Below, piece after piece: positions 24,961 to 32,591 of a DNA stretch of 64,000 nucleotides; position 1 is the first letter of the stretch, and every line of letters begins with the position of its first letter. Source of the DNA: DAIDKA01 sp036267975 (GTDB lineage Bacteria; Pseudomonadota; Gammaproteobacteria; Steroidobacterales; Steroidobacteraceae). The translations under genes were made by a program, and so were the position numbers. The notes under the pieces were generated by a model, which saw only the letters and a program-made list of their open reading frames with translations, was not told the origin of the DNA and ran no database searches. The DNA lies in NCBI GenBank assembly GCA_036267975.1, contig DATAVA010000028.1, positions 1 to 64,000 on the forward strand. The letters run 5' to 3'.

Positions 24961-26105
24961 ATACATCGCAGGATTTCGTGGCCGCCGCAGAACCCCCCGC
25001 GGTGCGCCCGGCGAGCTCCTGGCCGCGACGTATCCTCATCGCGACAGCGCTCATCGCAGTCGGCGCGGCGCTGGGAATTGGGGGCTTCACAGTCCTCAGC
25101 CAGCATCCGGCGCGGCCAGCGGCCGCAACGCAGACGGCCGTCCCCGCCCCGGCACTCACCGTCAGCACCGCCGCTGCGCGCCGCGTGGTGTGGCCTGCGA
25201 CTCTCGCGGCCTCCGGCGCCGTGGCGCCCTGGCAGGAGGCGAGCATCGGGGCCCAGATCGGCGGCTACCAGCTCATCGATGTGCGGGTGAATGTCGGCGA
25301 CCGCGTCAGGAAGGGGCAACTGCTCGCAAAGTTCGATCCGGCGCTGCTGCGGGCCGATGAGGCGCAGCTGCAGGCCAGTTCCGACCAGGCCGAAGCCAAT
25401 CTCAAGCGGGCGGAAACCCTGGGCAGCGGCGGCGCGCTCAGCGCCCAGGACCTCCTGCAGGCACGCACGCTTGCCAAGACGGCCGCAGCGCAACTTGGCT
25501 CCAAGCAGCTGCAGTTGCGCTACACCGAAGTGCTCGCACCCGATGACGGCACCATCAGTTCCCGTACCGCCACACTCGGCGCGGTAGCGTCGGTCGGTCA
25601 GGAGCTGTTCCGTCTGATTCGCCAGAACCGGCTGGAATGGCGCGGCGAGCTCACCGCGCAGCAGTTGGCGCAGATCCGGCCCGGTCAGGAGGTGACGCTG
25701 ATGCTGCCGGAGGGGACCACCGCGACCGCCCGCGTGCGCGAAACAGCGCCGGAACTGGATTCTCAGTCGCGCCTGGGCATGGTGTACGCCGACATCGCTC
25801 CCGGCAGTCGCGCCCGCGCCGGCATGTACGCCGACGGACGGATCGTCATGCGCGAATCGCCGGCGCTGGCCGTGCCGGCCGAAAGTGTCGTAATCCGCGA
25901 CGGGCGCAGCTATGTCGCGATAGTGACCGACGTGGCCGGCGTGCCGCGGGTGCGGATGCAGGCCGTAACCGTGGGCCGGCGCCAGGGCGGCGATACCGAG
26001 ATCACCCAGGGCATCAACCCCGATGATCAGGTCATCGTCCAGGGCGCCGGGTTCCTGAACGATGGCGATGTCGTGCGGCGCTCGCCGCAGGCTCCGGGTC
26101 CGTGA
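24957..26105 (+). CDS. RND efflux periplasmic adaptor (membrane fusion protein)
   Basis: 382 residues. N-terminal membrane anchor (RRILIATALIAVGAALGIGGF, about 24-45) without a lipobox. The order is: biotinyl-lipoyl-like half (APWQEASIGAQIGGYQLIDVRVNVGDRVRKGQLLAKFD), a short coiled-coil hairpin (about 140-185), the second lipoyl half (VLAPDDGTISSRTATLGAVASVG), then beta-barrel and membrane-proximal domains. It links the inner-membrane pump to an outer-membrane channel. No outer-membrane factor is encoded in the operon, so a TolC-like protein from elsewhere must be used. Coupled by four-base overlaps to marR and the pump. Confidence 0.92.
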   Translation: MNTSQDFVAAAEPPAVRPASSWPRRILIATALIAVGAALGIGGFTVLSQHPARPAAATQTAVPAPALTVSTAAARRVVWPATLAASGAVAPWQEASIGAQIGGYQLIDVRVNVGDRVRKGQLLAKFDPALLRADEAQLQASSDQAEANLKRAETLGSGGALSAQDLLQARTLAKTAAAQLGSKQLQLRYTEVLAPDDGTISSRTATLGAVASVGQELFRLIRQNRLEWRGELTAQQLAQIRPGQEVTLMLPEGTTATARVRETAPELDSQSRLGMVYADIAPGSRARAGMYADGRIVMRESPALAVPAESVVIRDGRSYVAIVTDVAGVPRVRMQAVTVGRRQGGDTEITQGINPDDQVIVQGAGFLNDGDVVRRSPQAPGP

Positions 26106-29100
26106 ACTTCGCGACCTGGTCGATCCGCAATCCCATCCCCGCGATCCTGCTGTTCGCGCTGCTGGGGCTGGCGGGCGTCTGGGGATTCTATAGGCTGCCG
26201 ATCCAGAACCTGCCGGACCTGGACCTGCCGACCATCGATGTGACCCTGACGCAGCCCGGTGCGGCGCCCGCGCAGCTGGAAACCGAGATCGCGCGCAAAG
26301 TGGAAGATTCGCTGGCGAACCTCTCGGGCCTGCGCCATCTGCGCACCTCCATCACCGATGGCCAGGTGAGCATCGCCGTGGAGTTCGTGCTGGAGAAGAA
26401 CCTCTCCGATGCGCTGATCGAAGCCAAGGATGCGGTGGACCGCGTCCGCTCGGAGCTTCCCGTCGACATGCAGGAGCCGACCGTCAGTGCCGTGACCACG
26501 GGCGGGGATGCGACGCTCGTGTATGCCATCTCCTCCTCGCGCATGGACGAGGAAGCCCTGAGCTGGTTTGTCGACGATACGGTGGCCAAGGCCGTCCTGG
26601 CCGTACCCGGCACCGGGAAATTCGAGCGCGTCGGCGGCGTGCAGCGCGAAGTGCGGGTCGAGGTGGACCCGGTGCGCCTGGCGGCGCTCGGCGTGACGGC
26701 CGCGGATGTGTCTCACGCGCTGCTGCAGGCGCAGCAGCAGTCCTCGGGCGGACGCGGTCAGCTGGGGCGCGCGGAACAGTCGGTCCGCACGATCGCCACC
26801 GCGCAGCAGGCTTCGGATCTGGCTGCGCTGCCCATCGCGCTGCCATCCGGACGGCAGCTGCGGCTGGATCAGATCGCCACGGTCAGCGACGCGACCGCCG
26901 AACGCTCCCAGGCGGCGCTGCTCGACGGCAAGCCGGTCGTGGGGTTCAAGGTCTACCGCGCCAAGGGCTTCGATGAAATCCGCATGGCCCAAGCCGTGAT
27001 CCAGGCGCTGGCGAGGCTGTCGGTCGCCGACCCCACGGTAACCTTCACGCCGGTATCCGGAACGGTCGACTACACCCTGGAGCAGTACGAAGGCTCGATG
27101 CACATGCTTTACGAGGGGGCCGCGCTCGCCATCCTCGTGGTGCTGTGGTTCCTCAAGGACTGGCGCGCAACCCTGGTCGCGGCGGCGGCTCTGCCGCTGT
27201 CGATCCTGCCCACCTTTGCGGCCATGTCGTGGCTGGGCTACTCGCTCAATACCATCACGCTGCTCGCCCTGGCCGTGATCGTCGGCATCCTGGTGGACGA
27301 TGCAATCGTGGAAATCGAGAACATCGAGCGCCACGGGCGCATGGGCAAACCCATCCTCAAGGCCGCCGCCGATGCGGTCACCGAGATTGCGCTCGCGGTG
27401 GTCGCGACCACCATGAGCCTGGTCGTCGTATTCCTGCCCACGGCGTTCATGAGCGGCGTGCCGGGACTGATCTTCAAGGAATTCGGCTGGACCGCGGTGA
27501 TTGCAGTGCTGGCTTCGTTGCTGGTCGCGCGCCTGCTCACGCCCATGATGGCCGCCTACCTGCTCAAGTCTCATCCGCCCTCGACTCGGGGGGACGGGCG
27601 CATCATGTCCTGGTACCTCGCAACGGTGCGCTGGTGCCTAGGCCACCGCAAGACGGTCGTCGTCGGCGCCGCGGTGTTCTTCCTGGGTTCGATCGCGCTG
27701 ATACCCGAGATTCCCTCGGGGCTGATTCCCGAATCCGACCAGGGATACACCACCGCGGACATCGAACTGCCGCCGGGAAGCTCCCTCAACGACACCCTGC
27801 GTGCCGCCGAGGCGGCGCGCGCCGCCATCGCCGGCGTCCCCGGTATCGCGAAGGTTTTCACCACCGTCGGGGACGCGCAGCGTGCCGGCGTGGGGCAGCA
27901 GCAGGCCGGCGAGGTGCGCAAGGGCTCGCTGATCCTGAGCCTGGCGCCGCGCCGCCAGCGGGCCAGCCAGATTGCCATTGAAAACGAGGTTCGCAAGCGC
28001 TTCCTGAGCGTACCCGGTGCCCGCTTTGCCTTGGGCAGCGGCGGTCCGGGTGAGAAGGTCCAGCTGATCCTGGCGAGTGACAACGCCGCGGCCCTGAAGG
28101 CAACTTCGCAGGCCCTCGAGCGCGAATTGCGCAGCGTGGGGCGCCTCTCGAACATCAGTTCGACCGCGAGCCTGGAACGCCCCGAAATCGTCATCCGCCC
28201 CGACGCGCAGCGCGCGACCGAGCGCGGCGTGACCACCGCCGCCATCGGGGAGGTGGTCCGGATCGCAACCAGCGGTGACTTCGACGGCCAGGTCGCCCGC
28301 CTCAATCTCGACAACCGGCAGGTCTATATCCGGGTGCGCATTCCGGATGCGGCGCGCCAGGACATCGACACCCTGGCCAATATGCGCGTCAGCGGGCGCG
28401 ACGGACCGGTGCCGCTGTCCAGCGTTGCCGCGCTGACCGTGGAGAGCGGTCCCTCGCAGATTGATCGCTATGACCGGCTGCGCTATGTAACCGTCAGCGC
28501 GGATCTGGGCGGCATGCCGCTCGGCTCCGCGCTGGCGGCGGCCCAGGCGCTACCGGCAGTGCGGGGCATGCCCTCGAGCGTCAAACTCATCCAGACGGGG
28601 GATGCGGAACTCGCCGCAGAACTGGCATCCGGGTTTGGCATGGCCATCGTGATCGGCGTGCTCTGCGTGTTTTGCGTGCTGGTACTGCTGTTCAAGGACT
28701 TCCTGCAGCCCGTGACGATTCTGTCCGCGATTCCCCTGTCCGTCGGTGGGGCGGTGATCGCGCTGCTCAGCGCACACAGCGAACTGGACATTCCCTCGAT
28801 GATCGGTCTGGTGATGCTCATGGGCATCGTCACCAAGAACTCGATCCTGCTGGTCGAGTACGCAGTGGTCGGTCTGCACGAACGCGGGCTGTCGGTGCGT
28901 GAAGCGCTGCTGGATGCCTGCCACAAGCGCGCGCGGCCCATCGTCATGACCACGGTCGCCATGATCGCCGGCATGCTCCCCATCGCACTGGGCTTCGGTG
29001 CCGATGCGAGCTTCCGTCAGCCCATGGCCATTGCCGTCATCGGTGGCCTGCTGACCTCGACCGCATTGAGTCTGCTGGTGGTGCCGGTCGTGTTCACCTA

Positions 29101-29182
29101 TGTGCGTGGGTTCGAAGATTTCGTCATCAGCGTCTTCAAACGCTCTGCGCAACCCACCGCCGCGGCCAAGGCTTCGAAATGA
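26102..29182 (+). CDS. RND efflux transporter permease (HAE1/AcrB-like)
   Basis: 1026 residues from a GTG start that overlaps the adaptor stop (GTGA). Opening helix preceded by FATWSIRNPIPAILLFALL, and the RND pattern of 12 helices with two large periplasmic loops. Proton-relay aspartates lie in helix 4 (GILVDDAIVEIENIERH, about 397-415). The second repeat starts near residue 514 and has the TKNSILLVEYA segment. HAE1-type pumps export hydrophobic or amphiphilic compounds by proton antiport. Regulated with marR. No terminator is apparent in the 50 bases after it. Confidence 0.95.
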   Translation: MNFATWSIRNPIPAILLFALLGLAGVWGFYRLPIQNLPDLDLPTIDVTLTQPGAAPAQLETEIARKVEDSLANLSGLRHLRTSITDGQVSIAVEFVLEKNLSDALIEAKDAVDRVRSELPVDMQEPTVSAVTTGGDATLVYAISSSRMDEEALSWFVDDTVAKAVLAVPGTGKFERVGGVQREVRVEVDPVRLAALGVTAADVSHALLQAQQQSSGGRGQLGRAEQSVRTIATAQQASDLAALPIALPSGRQLRLDQIATVSDATAERSQAALLDGKPVVGFKVYRAKGFDEIRMAQAVIQALARLSVADPTVTFTPVSGTVDYTLEQYEGSMHMLYEGAALAILVVLWFLKDWRATLVAAAALPLSILPTFAAMSWLGYSLNTITLLALAVIVGILVDDAIVEIENIERHGRMGKPILKAAADAVTEIALAVVATTMSLVVVFLPTAFMSGVPGLIFKEFGWTAVIAVLASLLVARLLTPMMAAYLLKSHPPSTRGDGRIMSWYLATVRWCLGHRKTVVVGAAVFFLGSIALIPEIPSGLIPESDQGYTTADIELPPGSSLNDTLRAAEAARAAIAGVPGIAKVFTTVGDAQRAGVGQQQAGEVRKGSLILSLAPRRQRASQIAIENEVRKRFLSVPGARFALGSGGPGEKVQLILASDNAAALKATSQALERELRSVGRLSNISSTASLERPEIVIRPDAQRATERGVTTAAIGEVVRIATSGDFDGQVARLNLDNRQVYIRVRIPDAARQDIDTLANMRVSGRDGPVPLSSVAALTVESGPSQIDRYDRLRYVTVSADLGGMPLGSALAAAQALPAVRGMPSSVKLIQTGDAELAAELASGFGMAIVIGVLCVFCVLVLLFKDFLQPVTILSAIPLSVGGAVIALLSAHSELDIPSMIGLVMLMGIVTKNSILLVEYAVVGLHERGLSVREALLDACHKRARPIVMTTVAMIAGMLPIALGFGADASFRQPMAIAVIGGLLTSTALSLLVVPVVFTYVRGFEDFVISVFKRSAQPTAAAKASK

Positions 29183-29230
29183 CTCGAAGCTCGGCGAGTA
29201 AGATCGCAATATATTGATATAGGAACATTT

Positions 29231-29253
29231 TGGCGGAGAGAGAGGGATTCGAA
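29231..29253. repeat. 23-bp copy of the tRNA-Ser 3' end (attachment-site remnant)
   Basis: These 23 bases are identical to 31838-31860, the 3' end of the tRNA-Ser gene including its CCA. The match stops at both ends. A copy in the same orientation at 2.6 kb from the tRNA is the usual mark of integration by a tyrosine recombinase at a tRNA 3' end. No integrase gene remains between the copies. Confidence 0.75.
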
Positions 29254-29468
29254 TCGGATTCAGAGCCCTTGTCAGATCAGCAAATTACGGATTCCGAAAG
29301 CAATTCTCCCCCCTCCAATCGCCCGAAAACCCCATAGCTGTCTACAGACCTGTCTACAGCAATCCCTCTTTTGCCTTGCGCAAGATCCATCCGGCCGCAG
29401 CGATAGCAGCTAGTTCCGGCTGCAGCGGCGACAGGCTCGGATCCTGCGGCAGGAGGATGGAGCGTTAC

Positions 29469-30197
29469 ATGCCTAACTACATTCGTTCGACAAGAGCACT
29501 TCAAATACTGGACTCCGTGGATTTCCCACATTGCGTGCCTTCGTGGAACTGGACTCTGGTGTCGTGGGCGTTGCCTCGGTCCGCATTGGTGCGTCCACGG
29601 GGGAGAATGAAGCGGTGAAACTGCGCGATCGGGACCCCAAACGCTACGGCGGCAAGGGCGTCCTTAAGGCAGCGACCCTCATGAACGAGTCCATCGCGCC
29701 GAAACTGGTTGGCCAGGACGCCACCCAAAATTGAGTTGGATGGAACTCCCAACAAAGCAATACTTGGCGCCAACACGATACTCGCGATCTCTCAGGCGAC
29801 CGCGTGCGCAGCCGCCCGTGCCTGCGGATTACCCTTGCATGCATATCTGGGAGGCGCCGGCGCGCGGCGACTACCGGTTCCGATGATGAAGGTGATAAAC
29901 GGCGGCAAGCACGCCGATTCGAGCTTCGATTTTCAGGAGTTCATGATCGTGCCGCATGGAGCGCCGAGCTTCAGCGAGGCGCTCCGTTACGGCGCGGAAA
30001 CATTTCAAGCGCTGAAGGCGCTGCTACATTCCCACGGCCTCAGCACTGCCGTTGGAGATGAGGATGGCTGCGCTCCCCAGCTCAAAAGCAATGAGGCGGC
30101 TTGCGAACTCATAGTGGTTGCGATCGAACGCGCTGGATATCGGCCCGGAATCGACATTTCGATCGCGCTGGACCCAGCAGCATCCTCGTTCTTCTGA
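29469..30197 (+). pseudogene. decayed, truncated enolase gene
   Basis: Pieces of enolase are readable in successive frames. RALQILDS from the ATG at 29469 shifts near 29515, where one added base would give LDSRGFPT. Then FVELDSGVVGVASVRIGASTGENEAVKL with DPKRYGGKGVLKA continues to VGQDATQ (stop at 29734). After a small deletion KIELDGTPNKAILGANTILAIS begins, with MMKVINGGKHADSSFDFQEFMIVP, and ends at SIALDPAASSFF (stop 30197). About the last 170 residues, including the C-terminal catalytic lysine region, are missing; a faint LVADD at about 30288 may be a leftover. It lies between the two tRNA-Ser repeats and cannot make an active enzyme. Confidence 0.82.
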
Positions 30198-30378
30198 AGT
30201 TTCGACCGACCGGGACGCGCAATCCGAGAAACCCCTGAAGCCGCAGAAGGCGCGCTGGCGAGAAGAGCGCATTGATCGGCATACGGTTGGTCGCAGATGA
30301 CTGCAGCAATCGCAAGTTGCTGAATTCGCCCTTGCGGGGCTAACCTACCGGAAGCACAACGGGGCCCGAAGTATATCC

Positions 30379-31356
30379 ATGAGGAAGAATTCCCTATTCA
30401 CCTTGCTGATCGTGGCCTGCGTGCTCGGCAGCACGGCCAGCGTCGCGAATCCTTCCAAGGCCTGCGACCGCGAGTGCCTGCGCGGCAAGGTCAGCGAGCT
30501 GCTGTACGGCTTTGTGAAGCACGACGTGAGCAAGCTGCAGGTCGCGCCCACCCTGCGCGTCACCGAGGACGCCATCGCCAAGCCGCTGGCCGAAGTCAGT
30601 CTGGTCAACAGCGTGACCGGACTCGCCGGCTATCGCCAGGATATCATCGACGAGCGCGCGGGCGTCGCCGGCGCTCACGTCATCGTCAAGGAGGGCGATG
30701 CGTCGGTGTTGCTGGTGGTGCGCGTGAAGGTCGTGGCCAACGAACTGACTGAAGTCGAGCTCGTGGCCTCGCCCGCCCGCGGCGGCATGGGCCCCGGTCC
30801 CGCGCGCCCCGCTGGTCCGCCCGGCGCTGGTCCTGCACCGGGAGCGGGCCCTGGCCCCGGTGCTGGTCCCGGCCCTGGCTTCGGCGGTGGCCCCAATCAC
30901 TTGGCCGCTCCCAGCGAAGCCCTGAGCTACGTGCCGCGCCCCGAGCAGCTGAACAGCCGCAAGGACATGATCAGGATCGCGCTGAAATATCCCGAAGGCC
31001 TCGGCAATGCCAAGAACTTCGCCGCCGTCAATGCGCCGTTCTCAGCCGACGCCTACCGCTTCGAGAACGGAATGCAGACGGCCGGCCCAGGCTGCACCTT
31101 GAATCCCGGCTGCAAGGACATCACCACCCAGTCGCTCGCGGTGTTCCAGCGCCTCGGTCATCCGGTGACCCGCGTCGTCGCCGTCGATGAACGCATGGGA
31201 ATCGTATGGCTGCGCATGGCCTGGGGCGTGCAGAAGGAAGGCGGCGATCAGCTGTGCGTGTGGGAGACGTTCAAGATCTACGACGGCCAGATCCACGCCG
31301 TCGAGGCATTCATGCGGGTGTTCCCGATCGAACTCAGGAACGGCGGCTGGGAGTAA
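30379..31356 (+). CDS. secreted protein with NTF2-like (DUF8021-like) N-domain and Gly/Pro linker
   Basis: 325 residues. Signal peptide MRKNSLFTLLIVACVLGSTASVA, cut near residue 23. The mature start CDRECLRGKVSELLYGFVKHDVSKLQVAP resembles secreted NTF2-like/DUF8021 proteins ('CDR.CL...VD.YL.ALVAHDPS.LPLA'). A low-complexity linker of Gly-Pro-Ala repeats (about 134-172) joins it to a second domain of about 150 residues that looks like another NTF2-like module (FAAVNAPFSADAYRFENGMQTAGPGCTLNPGCKDITT). Function unknown. It lies between the tRNA-Ser repeats and is the only intact gene there. Confidence 0.65.
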   Translation: MRKNSLFTLLIVACVLGSTASVANPSKACDRECLRGKVSELLYGFVKHDVSKLQVAPTLRVTEDAIAKPLAEVSLVNSVTGLAGYRQDIIDERAGVAGAHVIVKEGDASVLLVVRVKVVANELTEVELVASPARGGMGPGPARPAGPPGAGPAPGAGPGPGAGPGPGFGGGPNHLAAPSEALSYVPRPEQLNSRKDMIRIALKYPEGLGNAKNFAAVNAPFSADAYRFENGMQTAGPGCTLNPGCKDITTQSLAVFQRLGHPVTRVVAVDERMGIVWLRMAWGVQKEGGDQLCVWETFKIYDGQIHAVEAFMRVFPIELRNGGWE

Positions 31357-31837
31357 TTTGACGCGCCCGCGACTGGCTTGTCGCGGATAGTGCGTTCAAT
31401 GCCTCCACTTGTTCGCGTAACGGGCCTCATATTGGGGCAGAGCCTGCAGCCCGCACGCATTGCCCAGCAAAGCTTGCTGCCACCCTGCCGAAGCCGCCCT
31501 TGCCTGCTGGATTGCGCCCCTCCGAGCAGATCGCTTTCTCGTCTCGGACTTCGATCCTACACACGGGACACTCGGCGTTAACTCAGCATGGACTGACGAT
31601 GCGTCCGAAGCGGATCTTGATGCCATCAAGTGCGCCCACTTGGGCGCGCCACGTGACACCGGGCAATGGGCGGGGGCAGCGCCGATCTGCACGGCCATCG
31701 ACGTAGCGGTCCCAACGATTATCTCCGCTCGCGCAGCGACGAGAATGTCGGATCGGCCGCCGCGTCACGATTTGGCACTGGATTTGGCAGTGCCGAGGCA
31801 GCCCGAAACGCAACTCCCTGATAGAGGTGGGAAATAC
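31357..31837. other. 481-bp stretch without a recognisable gene, inside the island remnant
   Basis: Open frames exist on both strands (for example the minus-strand frame 31396-31698), but none shows a domain, signal peptide or convincing ribosome site. This is where an integrase gene would be expected next to the tRNA 3' end; nothing integrase-like could be read. Probably decayed island DNA. Confidence 0.4.
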
Positions 31838-31860
31838 TGGCGGAGAGAGAGGGATTCGAA
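31838..31860. repeat. tRNA-Ser 3' end copy of the attachment repeat
   Basis: Functional copy, inside the tRNA gene, of the 23-bp sequence repeated at 29231-29253. The interval between the copies, about 2.6 kb, is the presumed inserted DNA or what remains of it. Confidence 0.75.
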
Positions 31861-31928
31861 CCCTCGAAGGGCTTTTGACCCTTACACCCTTAGCAGGGGT
31901 GCGCCTTCGACCACTCGGCCATCTCTCC
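31838..31928 (-). tRNA. tRNA-Ser (anticodon GCU)
   Basis: 91 nt with encoded CCA. The acceptor stem GGAGAGA pairs with TCTCTCC, with discriminator G. The anticodon arm CACCC-CTGCTAA-GGGTG gives GCU. A long variable arm typical of serine tRNAs follows, then the T arm with GGTTCGAATCC. It sits downstream of csrA, as in many gammaproteobacteria. Confidence 0.95.
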
Positions 31929-32097
31929 GCTGAAGAAATTTACCAACCAGATCAAAAGGTTATAGGTTGGCGCTGTCCCCTGGCGAGGACAGGGCGCCAT
32001 GATACTGGCGAGGCGAACGCAGGTAAAGAGAGCGGCCGACGCCGGGCCGGTATTTGGCCTTGCGGCCTGCAGGCAACGCTTCAGAGGCTGCGGGGTG

Positions 32098-32328
32098 TCA
32101 CACCGAAAGGCGCGTGCAGTCCGTGCCTTTGGATTCGGTACCGGCAACAAACTCACTGTCCTGCTCTTCGTGCTTGATGCGCTCGAAAATCTCTTCGCGG
32201 TGCACTGCGACAGTGCGTGGCGCATTGATTCCCATGCGGACCTGGTTTCCCTTGACACCCAATACCGTCACAGTGACCTCGTTTCCGATCATCACTGTCT
32301 CACCGACTCGCCGCGTCAGAATCAACAT
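32098..32328 (-). CDS. csrA: carbon storage regulator CsrA
   Basis: 76 residues. The first 61 match CsrA throughout: MLILTRRVGETVMIG, the conserved Arg44 region APRTVAVHREEI and the C-terminal helix IFERIKHEE. A short polar tail of about 15 residues extends beyond the usual length. CsrA binds GGA motifs in mRNA leaders and controls translation of metabolism, motility and biofilm genes. A strong GGAGGA site lies 5 bases before the ATG, and being GGA-rich it could allow autoregulation. Classic position between alaS and tRNA-Ser. Confidence 0.97.
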   Translation of the reverse strand: MLILTRRVGETVMIGNEVTVTVLGVKGNQVRMGINAPRTVAVHREEIFERIKHEEQDSEFVAGTESKGTDCTRLSV

Positions 32329-32591
32329 ATCAGTCCTCCAGTCTTGAGCCCTTTCTCACGCCGTATCCTCACTTGAGATTGGCTCAATGAATCCACTCTC
32401 GAATCTACAGCGTGGCCGAAGCGAACCCATCGGCGAAGCCTTGAATTTGCCGACATTCGAACGCGAGCGCAACGTTATGCGCGCCGTATGGTCGAGTCAG
32501 ACAAATTACCGTTGCCGCGGCAACGAATACGCGCCCTAGGACTACGGCGCGCGCGGGTCAGTTGGGATGATACTAGGCGTTTGCCGGCAAT

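Noticed and set aside
30780..30895. GC-rich repeats as a possible CRISPR or tandem repeat array
   Set aside because: They encode the in-frame Gly-Pro-Ala linker of the secreted protein; there are no spacers or cas genes.
31396..31698. Minus-strand reading frame next to tRNA-Ser as a possible integrase fragment
   Set aside because: No tyrosine-recombinase motif (R...HxxR...Y) could be read, and there is no ribosome site; treated as non-coding.
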